Of a stretch of DNA of 64,000 nt, positions 1 through 6,864 are shown piece after piece. The notes below the pieces were generated by a model. The model made no database searches. It had not been told where the DNA came from and was given only the letters and a program-made list of their open reading frames with translations. The translations under genes were made by a program, and so were the position numbers. This DNA is from JANJWP01 sp964482035 (GTDB lineage Bacteria; Patescibacteriota; Gracilibacteria; BD1-5; UBA2023). The stretch spans positions 124,001-188,000 of the forward strand of contig CAYZVC010000004.1 of assembly GCA_964482035.1 (NCBI GenBank). The letters run 5' to 3'. Within the stretch, counting starts at the first letter, position 1; each line of letters begins with the position of its first letter.

Positions 1-327
1 GCGGAGGAGCTTGGCGATTTCGTCGTCGAAAGACGTGAGTTTGTCGTATTCGAGAACGAAGATGATGAGGTCGCTACGGCCGATGGATTCTTCGACGCGT
101 TTGCGGACGTCGCGGAGGATTTCGTCGTCGGTACCGAAGGCGAGACCGCCGGAGTCGGCGAGGATGTACGAAACCTCGTGCTCTTCGTCGCGAACCTTGT
201 GTTCGACGATGTCGCGCGTGGTGTTTTCGATGTCGGAGACGATCGCGATGCGGATTCCGGCCATCGCGTTGAAGAGGCTGGACTTACCGACGTTCGGACG
301 TCCGACGATGGTGATTCTCGCGAGCAT
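1..327 (-). CDS. der: GTPase Der (EngA), N-terminal part only
   Basis: This frame runs off the left edge, so only the first 109 residues are present. It begins MLARITIVGRPNVGKSSLFN, which contains the G1/P-loop GRPNVGKSS, followed by the NTTRD switch segment (G2) and the DSGGL segment (G3, normally DTGG/DTAG). This pattern is that of the first G domain of Der, the double-GTPase that acts in 50S ribosome assembly. The ATG at 325-327 starts directly at the conserved beta strand before the P-loop, as in the family. The second G domain and the KH-like domain lie outside the window. Another TRAFAC GTPase such as Era is less likely because the motif order and the very short N-terminus match Der best. 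The downstream end of the CNNM gene lies 24 bp upstream of this start, so the two may share a transcript. Confidence 0.88.
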   Translation of the reverse strand, partial: MLARITIVGRPNVGKSSLFNAMAGIRIAIVSDIENTTRDIVEHKVRDEEHEVSYILADSGGLAFGTDDEILRDVRKRVEESIGRSDLIIFVLEYDKLTSFDDEIAKLLR

Positions 328-351
328 GCGGGAAGGGGTGAAAGAACGTTG

Positions 352-1677
352 CTATTTCTTGGATTTTTTGGAGGGCTCCTCTTTTTTCAAGCGGACGATG
401 CGGACGTCTTCGATGGCGTTGTCGTCCACCTTTTCGACGGTGAATTCATAGCCGTCATCCTTGGTTCCGACGACGATTTTCTCACCGTTGTCGGGAAAGC
501 TTTCGAGGAGGGCGATGATGAGGTACGAGACGGTTTCGCCTTCGTATTCTTCGATGCCGTAGCGTTCGAGATCAAGCCTGCCGAAATGTTCGAGCGCGTC
601 TTCGAGGATGACGTCGCCCTTCACGTGGAGCGATCCGTCGCCGCGGCGGCGGATGTAGACTTCTTCGCGGTCCTTTTCGTCCTTGATGTCGCCGAAGACT
701 TCTTCGACGATGTCTTCGAGCGTTATGACGCCCGCGACTCCGCCGTATTCGTCCATGACGAGGGCGATGTGCTTGCGCGCCTTCTGGAAGGTTTCGAAAA
801 TCTGGTCGAGCGGTTTGGTAAGCGGAACCTTGATGATCTTTTCGAGATCGAGGTCTTTCAACTTGGTCGCGCCGATTCCCTGTTTCTGCCAAGCGAGCGC
901 TTCGCGGAGGGTTACGACGTAGTCGACGTCGTCGGTATCTTCTCCGGAAACCGGGAGACGGGTGTGCGACGACGCGAGGAAGATGTCGATGGATTCGTCG
1001 ATGGTGCAGTCCATCGGGATGAAGTCGACCTTCACTCGGGGGGTCATGGCGGACGACGCCTCCGTATCGGAGAGGTCGAGGACGCCCTTGATTTTCTTAT
1101 GTTCTCCACCGTCCACCGCGCCTTCTTCTTTGGAGAAGTCGATGAACGCCTCGAGTTCTTCCTGCGACATCTTGTGCGAATGGATGCTCGCGTCTCCTCC
1201 GGTAAGGAATCAGAGGAATTTTACGTAGAAGCGGATCAGGAAGTTGATCGGCGTGGTGACGAAAAGGAGGAACCGGTAAGCGGGCGCGACGAGGAGCGCG
1301 GTCGAATCCGCGAAACGGACGCCGATGATTTTCGGCGCTATTTCGCCGATGAGGAGAATGATCGCCGATGCGACGAACACCGCGGCCGCGACAGCCTGGT
1401 CGCCGGAGAGTTCGAGTCCTGCGGCGGCCTCGATGGCGACCACGGTGGAAAGCGAAGATATGGCGATGGTGACGATCGTCGTACCGATGAGGTTGACGAT
1501 GAGAAGGCGTTCCGGGTCTTTCCGGATGGCTGCGAGGGATTTGGCCCCTACGCGGCCGAGCTTTTTGAACGTCTCGAGCTTATGGGCGGAAACCGACATC
1601 AAAGGGATCTCGGTACCCGCGAAAAACGCGAGGAGGACGAGAAGTATGAGGAAAGACGCTAAGGACGAATAGTCCAT
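352..1677 (-). CDS. CNNM/CorC-family transporter (hemolysin-like, CBS pair)
   Basis: This 441-residue membrane protein of the CNNM/CorC (HlyC) family is probably linked to Mg2+ or other cation efflux. The N-terminal 150 residues hold the CNNM membrane domain: a first helix (SLASFLILLVLLAFFAGTEI), then hydrophobic segments near residues 55-80, 90-115 and 125-150. A CBS pair follows (for example TPRVKVDFIPMD and DEYGGVAGVITLEDIVEEVFG), and the last 80 residues match the CorC/HlyC C-terminal domain. The frame contains one UGA at 1210-1212; under the standard code it would split into a membrane half and a CBS half. Reading it as Gly restores the normal family length and order. The stop is TAG. 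The tRNA-Arg gene is just upstream and der just downstream, on the same strand. Confidence 0.87.
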
Positions 1678-1705
1678 ACGGAATATGATGGTGTAAAGGA
1701 GAGAC

Positions 1706-1780
1706 TGGTGCCCCCGACAAGAATCGAACTTGTGTCTAAGCCTTAGGAGTGCCTTGTTCTATCCACTGAACTACAGGGGC
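1706..1780 (-). tRNA. tRNA-Arg (anticodon CCU)
   Basis: The reverse strand folds as a 75-nt tRNA with encoded CCA. The acceptor stem GCCCCTG pairs with CGGGGGC (one G-U pair), the D stem is GTTC/GAAC, and the T arm is ACAAG-TTCGATT-CTTGT. The anticodon loop CTCCTAA gives anticodon CCU, which decodes AGG. The anticodon stem is weak, with a G-U pair at 28-42 and an A-G apposition at 31-39. Identity rests on the anticodon alone. Confidence 0.93.
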
Positions 1781-1909
1781 GGGACGGGTCTCTGCGGCTT
1801 TTCCCGAAAGGAAAAGGCCTCCTCTTTTCGAAGAAGCCTGGACATCATACGGAATTCCTGAATTAATCAAGCCGGGGCGCGGTTTCTCCGCGCCAATCCG
1901 GGAAGGGCG

Positions 1910-2362
1910 TTACGAGCGGCGTTCGGAAAGGGTTCGGTTGTGCTCCGGATCTTTCAGAATCTCGAGCGCGACGTGCGAAAGCCTATCGGAAACGTGCTTG
2001 GAAATCGGGACGAAAACGTACGCGCCGTTGCGGTACAAGTAGATTCGGTCCACCGATACGCGGTCAACGATGACGGCGTAGACGGAACCGTCCGAAAACG
2101 AGCGTTCCACGGTGGCATGGTACGCGCCCTGGATGAGGTATGCCTGGCCGAGATGGGAAATCTTCAGCGCGAAACGGTCGGCACCGATGAAACTGCCCTC
2201 GGGATGGAACACGTTGCGCTTGGGCGATTCGTGATGACGGGGCTGCGAGTAGTCCGGTACGGTATCGCGGTCCTGCAGGGATGGGGCGTTGCGGTATCTC
2301 CGGGCGCTCGCCTCGAGTTCGAGGGAGAGCTGGTTGCCCGGAACGCGATCTTGCGTTGCCAT
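1910..2362 (-). CDS. hypothetical protein, 150 aa
   Basis: I do not recognise this family. The chosen start is the ATG at 2360-2362 (MATQDRVPGNQL); a longer frame reaches 2464 but its first 34 residues look like translated non-coding DNA. No clear Shine-Dalgarno precedes either start. The first 60 residues are polar and likely disordered. The rest has a beta-rich, soluble look (for example GSFIGADRFALKISHLGQAY and DRIYLYRNGAYVFVPIS), which resembles a small PilZ- or SH3-like barrel only in general pattern, not by any specific motif. The stop is TAA and there is no internal UGA. It is preceded by a terminator at 2469-2508, so it is transcribed separately from the gene at 2541-2960. Confidence 0.6.
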   Translation of the reverse strand: MATQDRVPGNQLSLELEASARRYRNAPSLQDRDTVPDYSQPRHHESPKRNVFHPEGSFIGADRFALKISHLGQAYLIQGAYHATVERSFSDGSVYAVIVDRVSVDRIYLYRNGAYVFVPISKHVSDRLSHVALEILKDPEHNRTLSERRS

Positions 2363-2468
2363 GGGACAAAAAGGAAAGGAGTAGTCGTAATGACTTCCGG
2401 CTCTTCTTGCGCAGATTTTCCCATATATGTATACGATGTCAAGACACGAATGTGAAAATTGCATGAAG

Positions 2469-2508
2469 AAAAGGCCCGTTTCCGTTTTTGCGGATTCGGG
2501 CCTTTTTC
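2469..2508 (-). terminator. Rho-independent terminator after the 2541-2960 gene
   Basis: An inverted repeat with AAAGGCCCG and CGGGCCTTT arms is followed on the reverse strand by a short T-rich stretch. It lies 33 bp after the stop of the reverse-strand gene at 2541-2960. Confidence 0.7.
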
Positions 2509-2540
2509 GAAAGTGACGCTTAAGCGAACGTTCCGTCCGG

Positions 2541-2960
2541 TCAAATGAAGGAATTTGGGGCTTTGGAATCGGGTTTTTCGATTTCTCGCTTTTGAAATCG
2601 GATTCCGCGGATGACGAAGCGGCCTTCGGAAGTCTTTCGGAAAAGGAAGACGAGATCGGTATCGGCGGATTTCGATTTCGCTCCGAGCAGGGGCAATTTT
2701 TTCAGCTCTTCGGGATTCGACCGGTTGCGGAGCGAAAGGAGGAGTTTGATTTCTGCGAGGTACGGTTTCAGCGTGGCTTTCCCTTCCTTGCTGAGGGGAA
2801 CGGTGGCGCTCCCGGTTTCGAGATAGTCGGCCAAAGCGCCGAGCAGCGAGCGTTCCGCCGCCGCCGCGTTCAACATTTCAAGGGAGAGCGCTTCCTTTTC
2901 GGAAGAGGACTTCAGCCCCGCCAATTCTTTTTTGGTAAGGTACCGGATAGCTCAAACCAT
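2541..2960 (-). CDS. hypothetical helical protein, 139 aa, UGA at codon 3
   Basis: The function is unknown. The frame is usually cut short because codon 3 is UGA (2952-2954). Reading it as Gly gives an ATG start at 2958-2960 (MVGAIRYLTKKELAGLKSSS) preceded by a purine-rich GAGGGTAGGGGA ribosome-binding stretch, much better than the TTG that the standard code would force. The protein looks mostly alpha-helical in its first 80 residues (MLNAAAAERSLLGALADYLE and KPYLAEIKLLLSLR), then has a short strand-rich end (TDLVFLFRKTSEGRFVIRGI). The stop is TAA. The next genes on the same strand (3066-3509, 3537-3830) are also small unknown proteins, so this may be a lineage-specific cluster. Confidence 0.65.
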
Positions 2961-3065
2961 TCCCCTACCCTCGCCGTCATAATCGCCGGTTTCAATGAAA
3001 TCGGCGATTATTTCGTTAAATATCGGGGATTCTCCGGAGCTCGGCGGCATTTTCGGGTTCGTGGA

Positions 3066-3509
3066 TTAGATTCCCATTTCTTTCATCTGCTGAGCGCGGA
3101 CGCTTCCGCCGGCGTACGCGGTGATGTTTCCGAGTCCGGCGGTATGAGTCTCCTGCTTGTTCGCGCCGGGGGCTGCCGCGATTTTCGGCTGGTTCGCCTG
3201 ATTTTCGCGCTGTGCGGCACCGAAGTTCAAATCCCCGGCTTTCGGCTCGTAGCGGAAAAGGGCGTTGACTACGCGTTCCGCGCCAGCCGCGCCTTCGGAT
3301 TTCATGATGGCGATGGCTTCGTTGGCTTTGGCGTCGAGCTTCTCGCCCGCTGCGTCCCCGAATACGCCCATCGCCTTCTCCTTTACGCTCAGACCCTTTT
3401 TAATCTTGTCTTTCGCACTGTTGAAAACGGCATTTACGTCCAAATTCGAGATGACTTCCCCGCTTTTCAAGGCCTCGTTTTTCGCTGCCTCCCATTTTTC
3501 TCCTGCCAT
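3066..3509 (-). CDS. hypothetical protein, 147 aa
   Basis: The family is unrecognised. The protein is hydrophilic and Ala/Lys/Glu-rich, with probable helices over residues 1-90 (MAGEKWEAAKNEALKSGEVI, SAKDKIKKGLSVKEKAMG, ANEAIAIMKSEG). Residues 100-147 form a Gln/Ala/Gly-rich tail that is probably disordered and ends KEMGI. There is no signal peptide and no membrane segment. The start ATG at 3507-3509 has no strong Shine-Dalgarno; it is preceded by TAGAACC, the same heptamer that precedes the start of the next gene upstream (3830). The stop is TAA. It may be co-transcribed with 3537-3830, which ends 27 bp upstream. Confidence 0.62.
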   Translation of the reverse strand: MAGEKWEAAKNEALKSGEVISNLDVNAVFNSAKDKIKKGLSVKEKAMGVFGDAAGEKLDAKANEAIAIMKSEGAAGAERVVNALFRYEPKAGDLNFGAAQRENQANQPKIAAAPGANKQETHTAGLGNITAYAGGSVRAQQMKEMGI

Positions 3510-3536
3510 GTGGTTCTATGGTTATGAACGTCTTTT

Positions 3537-3830
3537 TTAAAAATTCAGAAGTTCGGCTATGTCGCCGATTTCTTTCGATCGGTCTTCGGATTCCCTATCC
3601 GCAACGGCTTCCTTTCCAAGGGTCGTCGCTATCGCAACGGCTTTGTCGACGGAATTCGTCACGATTTCGGCGATTTCTGAAAACAGCCTTGGCAACTCTT
3701 CTTCCGGGGCGGCATTCAGGCTCGCGACGACGGATTTGTAAAAATCCTCTCCCGGAGCGTAACCGGTCACCTTCTCCATCATCATGAGGAGGGTGTAGGC
3801 TTTTTCTATGACGTCCTGTCTGGTATCCAT
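3537..3830 (-). CDS. hypothetical helical protein, 97 aa
   Basis: The function is unknown. It begins MDTRQDVIEKAYTLLMMMEK and appears all-helical and soluble with no Cys. A longer frame opens at 3857, but a good promoter (TTGACA near 3884, 16-bp spacer, GTTAAA near 3857) would put that longer start inside the -10 box, so the ATG at 3828-3830 is preferred. The start is preceded by TTAGAACCGAAC rather than a GGAGG motif. The stop is TAA and there are no internal UGAs. It heads a small reverse-strand cluster with 3066-3509 and perhaps 2541-2960. Confidence 0.6.
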   Translation of the reverse strand: MDTRQDVIEKAYTLLMMMEKVTGYAPGEDFYKSVVASLNAAPEEELPRLFSEIAEIVTNSVDKAVAIATTLGKEAVADRESEDRSKEIGDIAELLNF

Positions 3831-3856
3831 GTTCGGTTCTAACGGTTGTCGTTCCA

Positions 3857-3884
3857 TTTAACCACGCATGTGGGGGATTGTCAA
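3857..3884 (-). promoter_or_regulatory. Promoter for the 3830 gene
   Basis: On the reverse strand TTGACA (3879-3884) is followed after 16 bp by GTTAAA (3857-3862). It lies 27 bp before the ATG at 3830 and has the same 16-bp spacing as the other clear promoters in this window. Confidence 0.55.
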
Positions 3885-3980
3885 AAATCAGCGTTTTCCG
3901 GCTGAAAATTTGCGCGTCGGAAGAATTTCAAGTATCTTCGACCGAGCCATCGAACGACAACACGAAAGGGAGGTATATTC

Positions 3981-4202
3981 ATGGCGACCGTCATCGTTAC
4001 CAGCAACGGAAAGCCCGTCAAAGGAGCAGAGGTCAAAGCCGTTTCCACGTTTGGCTTCAGCCAATACGACCAACAGCGCATGACCGACGCTTCCGGGAAA
4101 GCCAAGCTCGAAAACAACGCGAACCGTTTCCGAATCCTCGTGAACGGCCGCGAAGCCGAACTGGTACACCGTTTGCAAGGCGAAATCGAAGTCGAAATCT
4201 GA
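3981..4202 (+). CDS. small hypothetical protein, 73 aa, apparently ending in UGA
   Basis: The start is well supported by GGGAGGT eight bases before the ATG. The protein (MATVIVTSNGKPVKGAEVKA...) is beta-rich, with the pattern GKPVKGAEV followed by TDASGKAKL, like the Ig-like/carboxypeptidase-regulatory fold of small surface or carrier proteins; this is a fold guess only. The frame stops at UGA (4200-4202) and a strong hairpin terminator begins 13 bp later. If UGA were Gly here, the frame would run for hundreds of bases through the terminator and antisense to the next gene, so UGA seems to act as a stop. This conflicts with the general recoding and may mean the gene came from a standard-code organism. 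Confidence 0.72.
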   Translation: MATVIVTSNGKPVKGAEVKAVSTFGFSQYDQQRMTDASGKAKLENNANRFRILVNGREAELVHRLQGEIEVEI

Positions 4203-4214
4203 CTTCGGACGGCC

Positions 4215-4250
4215 AAAAAAACCGCTCGCGTTACGCGAGCGGTTTTCTCT
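4215..4250. terminator. Bidirectional terminator between convergent genes
   Basis: The hairpin AACCGCTCGCG-TTA-CGCGAGCGGTT is flanked by an A run on the left and a T run on the right. It can serve the forward gene at 3981 and the reverse-strand methyltransferase ending at 4333. Confidence 0.85.
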
Positions 4251-4256
4251 TGCCTT

Positions 4257-4324
4257 CGGGTTTTCCGGATTCGTCCCGCCTCCTGTCGGTTCCGAATGTC
4301 GGCGGTCCGAATCCGGAAAACCCG
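4257..4324 (-). repeat. 68-bp structured repeat, copy 1
   Basis: A perfect 17-bp inverted repeat (CGGGTTTTCCGGATTCG and its complement) encloses a core with nested short stems (CCGCC/GGCGG and TCGG/CCGA). The same 68-nt element is found on the opposite strand at 15976-16043. The cores are almost identical and the outer arms differ, but both pair perfectly, so the substitutions are compensatory. This copy lies just after a terminator, in the 3' flank of the methyltransferase gene. Confidence 0.75.
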
Positions 4325-4332
4325 ACGGTCAG

Positions 4333-5940
4333 TTACCGCCCCCGTCCGGCGCCTCGGCCGGTGCGGGAAGTTCCGGAATCCGGGCGTCCGCCGGTACGCC
4401 CCCCGCCGAAGCTGGAACGTCCGCCGAACCCTCCGGAATCGCGTCCGCCGGCGAAGCCCGGCTTTACGAAGCCCGGCGGCTTGGCGTTGGGATTGCCCTT
4501 GGATTTCCCGTCGGCCGGCTTGCGGTCGCCGGAAGGGCGTCCGCCCGGTGCGGGCTTGGAGTAATCGGGACGGCCTCCGCGGTCGTTCGACGGCCTGCCT
4601 TCGTGCCATACCGGCTTTTCGGTATTCTCGGACCGTTCGCCGCGTTCGGATTTTCCGTACCCACGGTCTTCGTAGAGTCCTCGTCCTTCGGAATTGCGGT
4701 CTTTTTGGATGACGCGACCCGGCACTACGCGGACGATTTCGCGGCCGACGGTCTGCCCCGGACGTTTATAGAGGAGTGAACCGAACTTGGTCGCCTGTAC
4801 TGAGAATTCCTTCGGGAGAAGGCTGTCGGAGTAGAATCCGTACTTCTTGAAGACTTCGAAAAACTCTTCGAAAAACACGTATTTCCGGTCGACTTCCCAG
4901 AACGGCACGCACATGACGACGGTGCCCTTGTAGTCGAGCTGGCGGAGCCCCTGGAAGAATCCTTCGTAGATCGGATAGAGAAGTTTTTTCTGTTCCGCGA
5001 CGGAAGCCGCGGTGACGGTTTTGGCCGATTGGATTTCCCCGAGGAAGCCTTCGGTGACGATGGCTGCGCCGCGGACGTATTCCGGGTTCGACGCGATCTT
5101 CTTCGCGTCCATCGGGAAGGTGCGGTAGAGGGCTTCGATCGGGTCGCAGAGCGGTTCGAGCGCTTTGGCGGTAGATTCGGCCATCTTATCGGAGATGTCG
5201 GTACCGAGAAGGTCGCGGAAACCGAGGTCGAACGCTTCGATGAGGACGGTTCCGAGTCCGCAGAACGGATCGTAGATGCGGGTGGGGGCGAAGTTGTGCT
5301 TGGCGTTGTCGGACGATTCGGCATTGCCGCGGCCGGAAACGAGGTTGACCATCATGCGGGCGAGCTTCGGGGGAAGCATGCCGACTTCCATGTCGCGGCC
5401 CTTGTTCATGTCGCGGCCGGCGAAGGCGTCCACGTCCTGACAAGCGAGGGTGACGGCGAAGTACCCCTTGCGGTCGATTTCGAGGTACGCGGTCTCCAAA
5501 AGGGTCTTGGAGAGCTTGGATTTCTTAAACGCGGCGGCGTTGATGGTACGATCGGAAACGTTGCACGCCCGAACGGAGAAGCCGTCGCGGAGGAACTTCT
5601 TCACGCGCAGCGAAAGTTCGGTCAACGGAAGGTCGGCCCCTACCGTCGCGAGAGCGAAAGCGTGCTTGCCTTCGGGCGACATGGTCTTTTTGAAATATTC
5701 GGTCGATTTGGTCGCGAATTCTCCGGAAACGCATTCCGACTGGATTTCGAAAAGGCGGATGGATCCCCCGAGCTTCGCGAACGCGGCGATCGCGTCTTCG
5801 CGGTTGCCGAAACGGACGAGCGCGAGTTGCGGGGAAACGGCGATAATCGAATGGAATCCGCATACCGAAGCGATTTCCGCCACCGAGAGTTTGAATTCGC
5901 GACCGAGGGAAAACGCGAATATGGGAAAGCTCCTTGACAT
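4333..5940 (-). CDS. TRM11/UPF0020-like RNA methyltransferase with RG-rich tail
   Basis: This 535-residue class I SAM-dependent methyltransferase resembles TRM11-type RNA guanine-N2 methyltransferases (UPF0020). A divergent N-terminal region (about 1-230), perhaps THUMP-like, is followed by motif I (RIYDPFCGLGTVLIEAFDLG), then LLGTDIS, and the SAM-fold strands. The expected catalytic (D/N)PPY motif is not obvious, so substrate and activity are uncertain. Residues from about 440 to the end are a Gly/Arg/Pro/Ser-rich low-complexity tail (RGG-like; ends TGRGAGRGR), typical of RNA-binding tails. The start is taken as the ATG at 5938-5940 because a TATAAT box lies only 13 bp before it, giving a leaderless or nearly leaderless message; the frame stays open to 6114. 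The stop is TAA. There is no internal UGA. Confidence 0.72.
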   Translation of the reverse strand: MSRSFPIFAFSLGREFKLSVAEIASVCGFHSIIAVSPQLALVRFGNREDAIAAFAKLGGSIRLFEIQSECVSGEFATKSTEYFKKTMSPEGKHAFALATVGADLPLTELSLRVKKFLRDGFSVRACNVSDRTINAAAFKKSKLSKTLLETAYLEIDRKGYFAVTLACQDVDAFAGRDMNKGRDMEVGMLPPKLARMMVNLVSGRGNAESSDNAKHNFAPTRIYDPFCGLGTVLIEAFDLGFRDLLGTDISDKMAESTAKALEPLCDPIEALYRTFPMDAKKIASNPEYVRGAAIVTEGFLGEIQSAKTVTAASVAEQKKLLYPIYEGFFQGLRQLDYKGTVVMCVPFWEVDRKYVFFEEFFEVFKKYGFYSDSLLPKEFSVQATKFGSLLYKRPGQTVGREIVRVVPGRVIQKDRNSEGRGLYEDRGYGKSERGERSENTEKPVWHEGRPSNDRGGRPDYSKPAPGGRPSGDRKPADGKSKGNPNAKPPGFVKPGFAGGRDSGGFGGRSSFGGGRTGGRPDSGTSRTGRGAGRGR

Positions 5941-5961
5941 TTGTAGGGGTGGGATTATAAG
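5934..5961 (+). promoter_or_regulatory. Divergent promoter region
   Basis: Forward strand: TTGACA (5934-5939), a 16-bp spacer, then TATAAG (5956-5961), pointing into 5970-6350. On the reverse strand TATAAT (5954-5959) is the likely -10 box of the methyltransferase gene. The two overlap, so transcription in the two directions may compete. Confidence 0.55.
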
Positions 5962-5964
5962 GAA

Positions 5965-6353
5965 TTGGTACGGGATTTTCCGTAGGAACGAGGAGAGTAT
6001 CTTCGCAACCGACGTCAAACAAAACTTTTCTTGCGGAATCTGAAGGTGTAGGGTTCCGCTTCCAGGCAAAAATCTCAGAAGGAGCTCGTCATGAAACGTT
6101 TGGGTATCGGCCAATCCAAGGCAGTCATCCCCGGTGGGAATTCCCCCGCCATTCCCACCGTATTCTGAGAAAGGAGGTGATGGAGCCTCGGCTCCATCTC
6201 GTTCGTACCGAGGAAGGCGTTCTTCCCCTCGGAACTTCCGAAAGGATGGTTAGTCGGCCTTCGGGCGACTCGCGAACGTACCTAAGGAACGCCTTGCGCG
6301 TCTCCGGAAAAGAACGCTTCACACGGGCAACCTACGGGTTGCCCTTTTTCTTT
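5965..6353 (+). other. Forward transcript of unclear nature (small ORF or structured RNA)
   Basis: A forward promoter at 5934-5961 and a clear terminator at 6325-6353 bound a transcript of about 380 nt. Inside it are two small frames with excellent ribosome-binding sites: ATG at 6091 after AGAAGGAG (MKRLGIGQSKAVIPGG..., 25 residues to a UGA, or 63 residues to TAA at 6280-6282 if UGA is Gly), and ATG at 6178 after AGAAAGGAGGTG (MEPRLHLVRTEEG..., ending in UGA just after the terminator). The region is also rich in perfect short hairpins, such as ATGGAGCC-TC-GGCTCCAT, and could be a structured RNA. I found no tmRNA-like tRNA ends and no RNase P GAGGAAAGTCC motif. Its nature is unresolved. Confidence 0.4.
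6325..6353 (+). terminator. Rho-independent terminator
   Basis: GGGCAACC-TAC-GGGTTGCCC is followed by TTTTTCTTT on the forward strand. It ends the forward transcript from 5965 and overlaps the stop codon region of the reverse-strand gene at 6332. Confidence 0.85.
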
Positions 6354-6820
6354 GCCTGAAAATCCGGTTCTATGACTTCGGCGGCCGTTCCGCCGATTTT
6401 TTTCCGCCGGACGACCTTCTCCCCCGTTTCGGCTTCGATTCGGGCAATACGCCGGAGCGCCTCCGAGCGGAGATGGAACAAATCCGATTTCGCCCGGACC
6501 GGAACGACGTCGTCCTCACGGAACGTGACGTCGGCCAACCGGCGGAAAAAATCGAGGTCGTGGAGATCGAGAAGGTCAAAATGGTGGGCGTACTGGTGCG
6601 GAAGCGGATCCGTAGCGGGGTCGAACTTTTCCGGCAAAACCGGCTTTCATCGGGAAAGCCGGTTCAAGAGCGCGGCAAGGTAGTCGAAGCCAACCACCTC
6701 CCCTGTCCGCTCGCGGATTTCGCGAACCTTCATAAGGGAGGCCGGAGTAGCGAGTTCGAGATCGACGAGATCGCGCTCGATGTCGGTAAGGCCCGGAAAC
6801 CGGACGACGTTGTCGGACAT
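6332..6820 (-). CDS. hypothetical protein, 162 aa, one UGA
   Basis: The function is unknown. The full frame starts at the ATG at 6818-6820 (MSDNVVRFPGLTDIERDLVD) and crosses one UGA at 6647-6649 (NRLSR-UGA-KPVLPEK). Without recoding only a 101-residue C-terminal piece would be seen. The protein is charged, soluble and mostly helical, with repeated acidic/basic stretches (RIARIEAETGEKVVRRKK) and a basic C-terminus. It ends in TAG. It lies 44 bp downstream of PNPase on the same strand with no terminator between, so it is probably co-transcribed with pnp and might be a partner in RNA metabolism, but this is only a neighbourhood inference. Confidence 0.66.
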
Positions 6821-6864
6821 GGGATTTCGGGGTTACTGGGCGGCGGAGTCGGAGCCCGTCCTCC

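Noticed and set aside
178..1662. Long forward open frame of 494 codons opposite the CNNM gene
   Set aside because: It is a shadow of the reverse-strand codons, Asp/Glu/Arg/Phe-rich with no family pattern. Several equally long shadows lie opposite pnp, rnj, nadE and res.
3981..4712. Read-through extension of the 73-residue protein past UGA
   Set aside because: The extension is antisense to the methyltransferase tail and runs through a strong terminator.
5965..6353. tmRNA or RNase P RNA at this site
   Set aside because: I looked for tRNA-like ends with a T-loop and CCA and for GAGGAAAGTCC and found neither.
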